A DNA stretch of 64,000 nucleotides, from the NCBI GenBank assembly GCA_021844275.1, contig JAKBTR010000050.1:1-64000 (forward strand), written 5' to 3'. The DNA comes from Nitrospirota bacterium (lineage in GTDB: Bacteria > Nitrospirota_A > Leptospirillia > Leptospirillales > Leptospirillaceae). Of the stretch, positions 33,951 to 41,742 are shown piece after piece. Each line of letters opens with the position of its first letter. Within the stretch, counting starts at the first letter, position 1. A program made the translations under genes and the position numbers. The notes beneath the pieces are model-generated. The model searched no databases. It was given only the letters and a program-made list of their open reading frames with translations, and was not told where the DNA came from.

Positions 33951-34849
33951 CGGGCTCCCTCCCGAAGGGAAAGTAAAACATCGGCTCCCTCCCCGGCAGA
34001 TTCGGTCGCCGCGAGACATTCGCGATAGGTATGCGCTGCGCGCCGGGCCTGTCCCCGGACCCTTCCGATGAAATGCTGTCTTTCGGAGACGCTCACGGCC
34101 CCCCGGGCATCGAGAAGGTTAAAGGCGTGAGACATGCCCAGCACCATTTCGTAACCCGGGAGGTACAATCCTCTGGAGAACAGATGGTCGGCCTGTTTTT
34201 CAAGAACGTCGAACTGGGCTCGCAGAGAGTCCACGGGAGCCTCCTCGAAGTTGTAGACGGAGTGCTGGCGCTCCCCTTCCCGATGAAGGCGGCCGTAAGA
34301 AATCCCCCGGGCGTATTCCAGGTCGAACACACTGGAAACACCCTGGAGATACATCGCCAGACGTTCGAGACCGTAAGTGATTTCCACGGGGATCGGAAGC
34401 AACGAGATGCCGGCCACCTCCTGGAAGTAAGTGAACTGCGTCACTTCCATTCCGTCGAGCCACACCTCCCATCCCAGTCCCCAGGCTCCCAATGTCGGCG
34501 ATTCCCAGTCGTCGTGAACGAACCGGATATCATGGTCGGAAAGGCGGATGCCAAGCGCTTCAAGACTCCTGAGGTAAAGGCTCTGGGACTCGGCCGGAGA
34601 CGGCTTGACCAGAACCTGGAACTGGTAATATCGCTGCAGACGGTTCGGATTTTCCCCGTATCGTCCGTCCGTCGGTCTCCGGCAGGGCTGGACGTAAGCG
34701 ACCCGGGTTTCCCCCGGTTCGAGCGCTCCGAAAAATGTGGCCGGATGAAAGGTTCCCGCACCCATTTCCCGGTCGTAGGCCTGGACGATGGCACAACCTT
34801 CCCCGGACCAGAAGGACTCGAGCGTCTGGATCATTTCCTGAAATGTCAT
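33947..34849 (-). CDS. glyQ: Glycyl-tRNA synthetase, alpha subunit
   Basis: 300 residues, the family's usual length. Characteristic stretches are [44 protein letters not shown] and [22 protein letters not shown]. It begins the eight-gene overlapping operon that continues glyS, ribD, ribE, yacG, cobI, membrane protein, cobM. AAGGAATTC-like bases with GGAAT lie near the ATG, no strong SD. Confidence 0.95.
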   Translation of the reverse strand: MTFQEMIQTLESFWSGEGCAIVQAYDREMGAGTFHPATFFGALEPGETRVAYVQPCRRPTDGRYGENPNRLQRYYQFQVLVKPSPAESQSLYLRSLEALGIRLSDHDIRFVHDDWESPTLGAWGLGWEVWLDGMEVTQFTYFQEVAGISLLPIPVEITYGLERLAMYLQGVSSVFDLEYARGISYGRLHREGERQHSVYNFEEAPVDSLRAQFDVLEKQADHLFSRGLYLPGYEMVLGMSHAFNLLDARGAVSVSERQHFIGRVRGQARRAAHTYRECLAATESAGEGADVLLSLREGAR

Positions 34850-34908
34850 TGGAATTCCGGACCTTTCCGCGTGAAATCAACTCTTGTCTTCAACGTGAAA
34901 ATCAATCC

Positions 34909-34920
34909 CCTATCATATCA
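34909..34920 (-). promoter_or_regulatory. Extended -10 promoter of the glyQ operon
   Basis: On the minus strand TGA-TATGAT (34920-34912) forms an extended -10 about 63 bases upstream of the glyQ ATG. The -35 region is not well conserved. Confidence 0.35.
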
Positions 34921-34954
34921 GAAGCCCGGGCAGAGATTCGAGAGAAGCCGGAAG

Positions 34955-36175
34955 TCATTCGTAACGGATGGACAGGCCGCCGGCTTCCTTTGCCGCATAG
35001 AGTCGCTCGTCCGCCCTGGCCAGCAAGGATTCGGGGTTTCCCCCGTCATCCGGATACAGAGCGACTCCGATGCTACCGCCCAGACGACTGAACGCTCCGG
35101 GAGAACCGAAGGGCTCCCGGAACACTTCGAGAAGACGGTTCGCCAGTTGCAAGGCACCGTCCATTCCGTCCAGAACCGGCATCAAACACAGAAATTCGTC
35201 TCCGCCCAGACGAAAGAGGATGTCTCCTTCCCGAACGGCCCGGCGAAAGCGGTGGGCCACTTCCACCAGCGCCTGATCTCCGGACGCATGTCCATAACGG
35301 TCGTTGATCCCTTTGAACCCGTCCAGATCGATCATCAGAACGCCAATTTTCCACTTCCGCCTTCCGGCGTTTCCGATGGAGTGACGGAGGATCTCCATTG
35401 CGGCCGGACGGTTGAACAACCCAGTGAGAGCATCATATGCGGACTCCTCTTTCAAGCGTCTGAGGAGACTTTCCCGGGTCTGGATTTCTCTTCCGATCAC
35501 CCGGTACAGGAGCATCCAGAAAAAAACGATCGAGATCGCCAGGACCGAGCCGGCAACGAACACCCTTCGTTCGCGAAGGATGAGCAGTTGCCTTTCGCGG
35601 GCCATCTTTCGGGACAGCAACGCCTTTATCTGGAGGGAAACGGCCCGGATCTGATCCATCGTCCTCTTTCCGTAGTCGCTCATGACCATGGCCCGTGCCG
35701 ACAGAAAGCCCGCCACGCGGCGCAGCCGGATCGTTTCCTCGAGTTCCCCCATCTTCATTCTTGCCAGGCGCTCCAGAACGGCGGAAAGCCCCGCCAGGGC
35801 CCCGTCCCTCAGGAGGAGCCCGGAAACACCCTGCAAATCGCGACCAATCCGGGATCGGGCCTTGCGGTAAGGAGCCAGATATTCCTCCCGTCCGGTGATC
35901 AGGAATCCGCGCTGACCGGTTTCTGCATCTTTCATATCCGAGACCAGCCGGACCAGAAGAAGCTCCCCCCGGAAATAGGCCGTCCAGCGATTTTCCGCGC
36001 GCATAAAGGAAGCGAACATCCAAGTCGTCGCCAGAAATAGCCCGACGAAGAAGAGGAATGCAAGAAAAAAACTGATTCGAAGACGTCTCTTCAATCCTTT
36101 CATGTTGACCGGAACAGACAGAACCCGCCAGACCAAGGCCTTTCCCGACAGAGCGTTTTCTTCCTCCAGAACCAT
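34955..36175 (-). CDS. CHASE3-domain diguanylate cyclase
   Basis: 406 residues from the ATG at 36175; the ATG at 36103 (MKGLKRRLRISFF) gives a more typical membrane-protein start. Helix one (about 35-55) and helix two (about 206-225) enclose a CHASE3 sensor with DAETGQRGFLITGREEYLAPY. The GGDEF domain is intact: G-G-D-E-F at 324-328, inhibitory R315-x-x-D318, so it can make c-di-GMP. It is the only GGDEF protein in the window without an EAL domain. Divergent from bioB. Confidence 0.85.
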   Translation of the reverse strand: MVLEEENALSGKALVWRVLSVPVNMKGLKRRLRISFFLAFLFFVGLFLATTWMFASFMRAENRWTAYFRGELLLVRLVSDMKDAETGQRGFLITGREEYLAPYRKARSRIGRDLQGVSGLLLRDGALAGLSAVLERLARMKMGELEETIRLRRVAGFLSARAMVMSDYGKRTMDQIRAVSLQIKALLSRKMARERQLLILRERRVFVAGSVLAISIVFFWMLLYRVIGREIQTRESLLRRLKEESAYDALTGLFNRPAAMEILRHSIGNAGRRKWKIGVLMIDLDGFKGINDRYGHASGDQALVEVAHRFRRAVREGDILFRLGGDEFLCLMPVLDGMDGALQLANRLLEVFREPFGSPGAFSRLGGSIGVALYPDDGGNPESLLARADERLYAAKEAGGLSIRYE

Positions 36176-36313
36176 TTTTTCGGTCAGGGATATTCTCCTC
36201 TCACGTTCATCTCGATCAAGTGGCCATCCGCACAGAAAGGGATTCCTTCCGGTATCGTCCCCGACAGAAACCCTTTCCTCTCACTCCTCCGGAGTGGGAC
36301 GTTCTGCGATTTT

Positions 36314-36342
36314 TTGATAACGGACGCTCCGAAGGATAAAAT
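36314..36342 (+). promoter_or_regulatory. Promoter of the biotin operon
   Basis: TTGATA at 36314-36319, a 17-bp spacer, TAAAAT at 36337-36342. Five of six positions match consensus in each box. Start of transcription would be near 36349, so the leader before bioB is about 87 bases. Confidence 0.6.
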
Positions 36343-36356
36343 GATCGGGACGATGC

Positions 36357-36384
36357 CTTCCGGCTCCCCTCCGGGAGCCGGAAG
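36357..36384 (+). promoter_or_regulatory. Perfect 12-bp leader hairpin before bioB
   Basis: CTTCCGGCTCCC (36357-36368), loop CTCC, GGGAGCCGGAAG (36373-36384). It lies within the first ~35 bases of the predicted bioB transcript and is followed by an A-run, not a T-run, so it does not look like an intrinsic terminator on either strand. Confidence 0.5.
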
Positions 36385-36435
36385 AAAAAAGAATGATCGA
36401 CAACCCGATGTCCCCTGCGTGAAGGAAAAGCGATT

Positions 36436-37476
36436 ATGGATATTATTAGCACGGAGACCGGCAATCGCGAAACATCCGGAATCTTCCGCCGACTGTCTGA
36501 AATCACCGAAAAAGCCTGTGCGGGTGAAGGCGTCTCCGGCGACGAAGCCCAATGGCTTTTTTCTTTGCCGGATGCCTGTTCTCCTCTGATCCAGACAGGA
36601 GCCGACCGGATCCGGGAAACGTTCCGGGGTCGCTCGATCGACCCCTGCACGGTCATGAACGCCAAGTCGGGCGGATGTTCGGAGGATTGCCATTTCTGTT
36701 CCCAGTCCTCCCATCACCAGACGATTTCCCCCGAGTTCCCCCTCACGCCTCCGGAAACGATCCGGAAAACAGCGGCCCTCGCAAAGGAAAACGGGGCCCG
36801 GCGTTTTTGTGTCGCCACCAGCGGACGCGGGCTTTCGGATCCCGCCGACGTTCGGGGAATTTCTCGCGCCATCGAAACCGTCCGGAACGATGTGGGGATC
36901 TGGTCCTGCGCCACCCTCGGGATTCTTTCCCGATCGGTCCTGGAAACGCTGCGGGAAGCCGGACTGAATCGCCTTCACCACAACCTCGAAACATCGAAGG
37001 AGTTTTTCCCGAACATCGTCACCACCCACGCATACGAGGAACGGATCGACACGATCCGGAAAGCCAAGGAAAAGGGCATTTCCGTCTGTTCCGGAGGAAT
37101 TTTCGGCATGGGGGAATCCGACGCCGACAGGGTCCGGCTTCTCGAAACCTTGAGAGAACTGGACGTCGACTCCGTTCCGATCAATTTTCTCGTCCCGATC
37201 CCCGGAACCCCCCTATACGACCAGGGCGCCGGAATCGGGGCGATGGAGGCTCTCCGGTCGATCGCCGTCACCCGTTTCATGCTTCCGGACAAGGAGATCC
37301 GGATCTGCGGAGGACGCGTCAACGCCTTGGGGTCCCGCCATTCCGAGATTTTCCATCATGGCGCAAGCGGCGTCATGATCGGAAATTATCTGACGCGCAT
37401 GGGCCGGCCACCCGACGAGGACATTCGCATGATCGAGGGTCTGGGTTTTACCCTGACCGAACCGCACCTCCCGTGA
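36436..37476 (+). CDS. bioB: Biotin synthase
   Basis: 346 residues. The radical SAM cluster motif is C-S-E-D-C-H-F-C (near residue 76-83), and the flanking MNAKSGGCSEDCHFCSQS and HHNLETSKEFF are diagnostic for BioB, which inserts sulfur into dethiobiotin. GAAGGAAAAG lies upstream. The stop overlaps the bioW GTG. Pathway partners bioW, bioF follow and bioD is at 61751. Confidence 0.96.
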   Translation: MDIISTETGNRETSGIFRRLSEITEKACAGEGVSGDEAQWLFSLPDACSPLIQTGADRIRETFRGRSIDPCTVMNAKSGGCSEDCHFCSQSSHHQTISPEFPLTPPETIRKTAALAKENGARRFCVATSGRGLSDPADVRGISRAIETVRNDVGIWSCATLGILSRSVLETLREAGLNRLHHNLETSKEFFPNIVTTHAYEERIDTIRKAKEKGISVCSGGIFGMGESDADRVRLLETLRELDVDSVPINFLVPIPGTPLYDQGAGIGAMEALRSIAVTRFMLPDKEIRICGGRVNALGSRHSEIFHHGASGVMIGNYLTRMGRPPDEDIRMIEGLGFTLTEPHLP

Positions 37477-38375
37477 ACGTACCGGAAGAACGCTTCTCCT
37501 GGGGTTCGGAGAATCTGTTCAGCATCCGCATGCGCGCCTTTTCCGGGGAAAAGCACCTTTCGGGGGGCGAGGATCTTGTCGGAAGAAGCGCTCTGGCCGA
37601 ACGGATGCTCGCCCTGACGAACCAGGGACTGGACTCGACAAAAAATCCGGACTGTGCTCCCCCTTCCCTGAATATCCGCGTCGAACCGGTGGACATGTCT
37701 TCGCTAATCTCGGGAACACTCCTGCCCGTCCACTGTCTTGACAGCTCTTCCCGTCAGGAAACCGTCGCGTTCGTCGAAGCCGCGCTGGAAAGGGTCGGAC
37801 GTCGGGAAGCCCTGGATCCCTCACCTCTTTGGGATCATTTTCTGCGGCTTCTCGAAGGACCGGAAGAAGGTCTTTCAGGGGTTTCCTTCCTTTTTCCCGA
37901 CGGAAACCGGTGGATCCCGAAAGAACGGGGAGTCCGCGTCACCCACTTCGGGATCCTGCCTTCCATCCGGCAATCTCTTCTGCAAGAGGCAAACCATCAT
38001 CCAGCCGGTTCGGGACGACGGTTCATCGATGCCCTCCAGATCGCCAGCAAGATCCAGACATTTTCATCTGCCCTGATCGAAGTCTGTGTTTCCGACAATC
38101 CCGAATACACGACGGGCTACATGGCCGTCCGCGATGTCGGGTACCTGCGTCTCCCCCATATCAAGACAGCGGGGAACACGTCCGGGGGTCGTCTCGTCCT
38201 CTTGTCCAAAAACCTGGACGGGAAGGACCGGGACGACCTTGTCTCCTTCCTGTCCAGAACCCCGATACTTTTCACCGGGCGCTCTCCCCTGTTCTCCCCT
38301 TCCTCCGGGAGTGCCCTACTGGAAAAGCTGTTACAAAGAGGAGGTCTGGAAAATGGGAAATCCAAGCTACCTTGA
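37473..38375 (+). CDS. bioW: 6-carboxyhexanoate-CoA ligase (pimeloyl-CoA synthetase)
   Basis: 300 residues from the GTG at 37473, which overlaps the bioB stop. The N-terminus F-S-I-R-M-R-A-F followed by EKHLSGGEDLVG, and the later GRRFIDALQIASKI and NPEYTTGYMAVRDVGYLRLPHIK, match BioW. It uses ATP to activate free pimelate to pimeloyl-CoA for BioF. This gives the cell a pimelate route rather than (or in addition to) the BioC/BioH route. The end overlaps bioF by 23 bases. Confidence 0.88.
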   Translation: MNVPEERFSWGSENLFSIRMRAFSGEKHLSGGEDLVGRSALAERMLALTNQGLDSTKNPDCAPPSLNIRVEPVDMSSLISGTLLPVHCLDSSSRQETVAFVEAALERVGRREALDPSPLWDHFLRLLEGPEEGLSGVSFLFPDGNRWIPKERGVRVTHFGILPSIRQSLLQEANHHPAGSGRRFIDALQIASKIQTFSSALIEVCVSDNPEYTTGYMAVRDVGYLRLPHIKTAGNTSGGRLVLLSKNLDGKDRDDLVSFLSRTPILFTGRSPLFSPSSGSALLEKLLQRGGLENGKSKLP

Positions 38376-39498
38376 AGCGAATGATCATCTCCTCCAAGAC
38401 ATTGAGCGCAAAGGCCAGCGAAAAGAGCTTCCTCCCCGGGGAGAGATCTCTCTCGCATCCAACGACTATCTCCATCTGTCCCGCCACCCCCGGCTCATCG
38501 AAAGCGCCATCGAAGAACTCCGGCGTTCCGGCACGGGAGCCACGGGCTCCCGCCTCCTCTCCGGCAACCATCCCCTGAACCGCGAACTGGAAATCGCCAT
38601 TTCCGCCTTCAAAAATGCTCCTTCTGCTCTCGTCTTTTCGACGGGGTACCAGGCCAATATGTCGGCGATCGGAGCCCTTTCCGGCCTCGTGGATCTCCTT
38701 TACTCCGATGCGCTGAACCACGCCTCTCTTATTGACGGCATCCGGCTGGGGAAAAAGGAAACGGCGATCTTTCCGCACAACGATTTTTCCTGGATCGAAC
38801 GGGATCTGGAAATGCGCCGGCAGAAGAGTGGAGATTTTCCCCGGTTCATGGTGGTGACGGAATCCCTCTTCAGTATGGAAGGGGACCTTTCTCCTCTCGA
38901 GGATCTGGTCCGGGTTGTCCGGGATCGGGACGGACTTCTGCTGGTGGATGACGCCCATGCCACAGGGACAATCGGCGCTGAAGGACGGGGAGGGTTCGAA
39001 CAGGCGGGACTGACATGGGACCCGGAACGGGTCATCCTGACCGGAACCTTTTCCAAAGCGCTGGGGGGACTTGGAGGATTTGTCGCCTGTCACCCGGATT
39101 ACCGGGAGCTTCTCCTTTCCCGGGGCCGGGGTTTTGTCTACTCCACCGCGCTGCCGCCTTCCGTTCTGGCATCCAACCTTGAAGCCGTCCGCCTTCTGGG
39201 AGAGGGGAACGGACTGGTCCAGAGCCTGGCACGTCGCGTGTCAAAGGTCCGGAGCCTTCTTGACGCCCCCGAAAGCCCTTCCCCCGTCATCCCGATTATG
39301 GGGAACCGGAACGCGCTTCTCTCCTTTCAGGAACGTCTCCTTGAAACCGCTCTCTGGGCGCCACTTGTTTTTCCGCCGACCGTACCCGACGGGTCCGAAC
39401 GCATTCGACTTTCCGTCACGCTCGGATGGGAAGAAGGCTGGATTGACAGAATCGCCGAATTTTTTCACCGGGAAAAGGGCCTGAAGGCGGGGGGATAG
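38353..39498 (+). CDS. bioF: 8-amino-7-oxononanoate synthase
   Basis: 381 residues from the ATG at 38353, chosen for GAGGAGG nine bases upstream. PLP-enzyme motifs: LASNDYLHLSRHP, GTGATGSRLLSGNHPLN, LLVDDAHATGTIGAEGRG and the lysine in GTFSKALGGLGG that holds PLP. It condenses pimeloyl-CoA with alanine. It is the last gene of the bioB-bioW-bioF operon. Confidence 0.94.
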   Translation: MGNPSYLEANDHLLQDIERKGQRKELPPRGEISLASNDYLHLSRHPRLIESAIEELRRSGTGATGSRLLSGNHPLNRELEIAISAFKNAPSALVFSTGYQANMSAIGALSGLVDLLYSDALNHASLIDGIRLGKKETAIFPHNDFSWIERDLEMRRQKSGDFPRFMVVTESLFSMEGDLSPLEDLVRVVRDRDGLLLVDDAHATGTIGAEGRGGFEQAGLTWDPERVILTGTFSKALGGLGGFVACHPDYRELLLSRGRGFVYSTALPPSVLASNLEAVRLLGEGNGLVQSLARRVSKVRSLLDAPESPSPVIPIMGNRNALLSFQERLLETALWAPLVFPPTVPDGSERIRLSVTLGWEEGWIDRIAEFFHREKGLKAGG

Positions 39499-39499
39499 A

Positions 39500-39545
39500 G
39501 AAAAAATCCTCCCCGGACCGCCCGAATGGCGGGCCCGAAGAGGAT
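39500..39545 (-). terminator. Rho-independent-like terminator after the CBS gene
   Basis: Read on the minus strand, ATCCTC (39545-39540) pairs with GAGGAT (39511-39506), enclosing a GCCCG/CGGGC inner stem, and is followed by a run of six T (39505-39500). It lies just downstream of the minus-strand CBS gene's stop at 39575 and may also face the end of bioF on the + strand, though without a T-run there. Confidence 0.7.
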
Positions 39546-39574
39546 CCGGAAGAAAAAAGGGTCAAATCAGAAAA

Positions 39575-39985
39575 CTATTCGGTCACGCCTCCGTCCCAGG
39601 AATCTTCCCGTCCTACATAGGCCGGATGAATAAGATCCCGAATCGAAACGAGGCCGACGACGTCTTCATCCCGCAAAACGAGAAGATGTCGAATATGATG
39701 CTTGTCCATCATATCCTGGGCATCATAGATAGAAGCATCTTCCTGAATGGAAAGAACAGGAGCGCTCATGACCTGTGAGACCGCCGTAATGTAGGGAACG
39801 CGATCTTCCCCGATAACCCGCCGGACAATGTCGGTTTCCGTGATGATTCCGACAGTCTTGTCGCCCTGATTGACCAGAAGGCTGCCAACCTTTTTTGTCT
39901 TCATGAGCTCGACCACTTCACGAACCGTCGTTGTCGTATCCACCAACAAGGGATTCTTCGTCATCACTTTCTTCACAGAGACCAT
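39575..39985 (-). CDS. Two-CBS-domain protein
   Basis: 136 residues consisting of two CBS repeats: MVSVKKVMTKNPLLVDTTTTVREVVELM and, after ~60 residues, VSQVMSAPVLSIQEDASIYDAQ, each ending with a G-I/V-I/S-x-x-D. CBS pairs bind adenosyl ligands and regulate partners. No effector domain is fused, so it is a stand-alone sensor. Monocistronic: terminator downstream, no close neighbour. Confidence 0.85.
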   Translation of the reverse strand: MVSVKKVMTKNPLLVDTTTTVREVVELMKTKKVGSLLVNQGDKTVGIITETDIVRRVIGEDRVPYITAVSQVMSAPVLSIQEDASIYDAQDMMDKHHIRHLLVLRDEDVVGLVSIRDLIHPAYVGREDSWDGGVTE

Positions 39986-40107
39986 TGTCGTCCACCCTTC
40001 CCCTTTTACAGGATTTCCAAACCAGGAACCGAAAGTCCACCGTATAAAAACCTGAGAATGAAACCGTTTTCAAAGGATACCAAAAAAGTTTCAGGGAGCA
40101 AAGAATC

Positions 40108-40125
40108 CTGATCGAAAAAGATCAG
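40108..40125 (-). terminator. Small hairpin at the end of the transpeptidase gene
   Basis: On the minus strand CTGATC (40125-40120) and GATCAG (40113-40108) with a loop of six bases, followed by GGATTCTTTGC. The stop codon lies in the stem. T-content is modest, so termination would be weak. Confidence 0.3.
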
Positions 40126-41528
40126 AACGAATGATGGTGGTGAAAATAGGCGATCATGCCATGGCTTGCAATGTCCGGCCCCTTGATTCTCCAGAGTCCG
40201 AGATCGATCGACAGGGCCGCCACGGCAATACGGGGATTCCCGAGAGGCGCCATTCCCATGAACCATTCGTAATGGCCTGCCGGATGCATCCCGGACAGGG
40301 TGCCGGTTTTTCCGGCAACTTCGATATGTCGGAGCAGAGGATCGTAGTGCCAGTGAAGGAAAGCCCTTCGGCCCGTTCCCCGGATGGTCGTCGAATGCAT
40401 CATCGCAAGGAGGGTCCAGGCGATCTTGGGATCGGTCACCTGCAGGAGCGGACGGGGAATTTCCCGGTAAATCACCTTGCCGGACGGATCGACGATGGTG
40501 TGGATTACATGGGGAACCATCATGATTCCTCCGTTGGACAACGCTCCGGAAATCAGTGCGGCATGAATCGGGCTGATCAGAACCTGACCAAACCCTGCCG
40601 CAGTGCGGGCAAAACTGGACCGGTCCAAAGGAATGTCCGCCTGGCTGGGATCAAAGGGAATATCCGATTCGATAACCCGGTTGAACCCGAACCCGTCTGC
40701 CGTCTTCTGAAGATTTTGAGGATTCAGCCACCGGAGGGCGATTTTGGCAAAAATCATGTTGACGGATTTCCCCAACGCCTCCGTCACCGACAGGTGAAGT
40801 CTGTCTCGCCTCGGATTGTCTTTCCAGTAGGAAGGGCCGATGCAATACAGACACCCATGAAAATAGATCCGGGTTTCCGGATTGATTTTCCGGTGAACCA
40901 GTGCATCGTCCGTCGTCACGACCTTGAAGAGGCTCGCCGCCGGATAGGTCGCTCTCTGCAAGAGAGTGTTGTCCTGCCTCCCGTAATGACTTCCGTAAAG
41001 GGCCAGAAGGTCTCCCGTACGAGGATCGACCGCCACGAACATCCCGTAGGGAACACGATTTCTCCGGATAAACCGCCCCACTTCCGACTGGATGGAAGGA
41101 TTGAGCGTCCAGTAGACCTTGTACCCCCCATCCAGATTCGTCACGTAACGTCCCTGGTCGACATCGACAAAGTCGGGGATATACGTGGAATCCAGGATGG
41201 GCCCTGCCGGCATCAGGTGAACCACCGGAAGTCCATCTTTTGTCAGGAGGGAAGGAGCACCCTGCGAATTGTCCCATTCTCCAAGTGCTCCGGAGGAGGA
41301 CGGACGGGAAGGAGAGATTGCCTCTTTTTTGATGTTCGAGGAAGCGATCAGGGGAGCATGCACTCCCCCAGCGGTGGCATTTGCCCAGGATGGCTTGGCT
41401 TTCCAGAAAGTGCCGGGACCGGACAATCCGAAGAAGGACAGGAGAAGGGCAACGGAAAAAATTCTTTTTCCGAGAGTCCAGACGATCGGGTTTTGCAAAA
41501 AGAACTGAATGCGCCGAAGCTTGTCCAA
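40122..41528 (-). CDS. Penicillin-binding protein, transpeptidase domain
   Basis: 468 residues. A membrane helix (about residues 21-37, KRIFSVALLLSFFGLSG) is followed by a linker and the serine transpeptidase fold: S-L-F-K (active serine) near residue 206, the S-V-N motif and the K-T-G-T motif near residue 410. The domain cross-links peptidoglycan stems. It lacks a glycosyltransferase domain, so it is class B-like. The tail ends with a His cluster. Upstream (41529-41742) no gene is found. Confidence 0.85.
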   Translation of the reverse strand: MDKLRRIQFFLQNPIVWTLGKRIFSVALLLSFFGLSGPGTFWKAKPSWANATAGGVHAPLIASSNIKKEAISPSRPSSSGALGEWDNSQGAPSLLTKDGLPVVHLMPAGPILDSTYIPDFVDVDQGRYVTNLDGGYKVYWTLNPSIQSEVGRFIRRNRVPYGMFVAVDPRTGDLLALYGSHYGRQDNTLLQRATYPAASLFKVVTTDDALVHRKINPETRIYFHGCLYCIGPSYWKDNPRRDRLHLSVTEALGKSVNMIFAKIALRWLNPQNLQKTADGFGFNRVIESDIPFDPSQADIPLDRSSFARTAAGFGQVLISPIHAALISGALSNGGIMMVPHVIHTIVDPSGKVIYREIPRPLLQVTDPKIAWTLLAMMHSTTIRGTGRRAFLHWHYDPLLRHIEVAGKTGTLSGMHPAGHYEWFMGMAPLGNPRIAVAALSIDLGLWRIKGPDIASHGMIAYFHHHHSF

Positions 41529-41742
41529 GGTGTCTCCGAGCGTTGACAGATCCGGGAAATAACCGGACGGACGTGCCTTGGGGAGACAGACCCTTCCCCA
41601 AGCAAGGATGGAGGGATTCTATACGGATCTCTCCATCTTGACAATAGAAATGATAATGTTTTGTTTTTCGTCACCTTCAAGTATTCCCGCCGTCCCTCCG
41701 CTTGTTCGTGTTTCCGGACGAACGGAGGAGCACTCTATTTTC

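Noticed and set aside
41638..41658. TTGACA followed by GATAAT, a possible promoter
   Set aside because: The spacing is only about 8 bases, far too short for a sigma70 promoter, and there is no plus-strand gene within reach.
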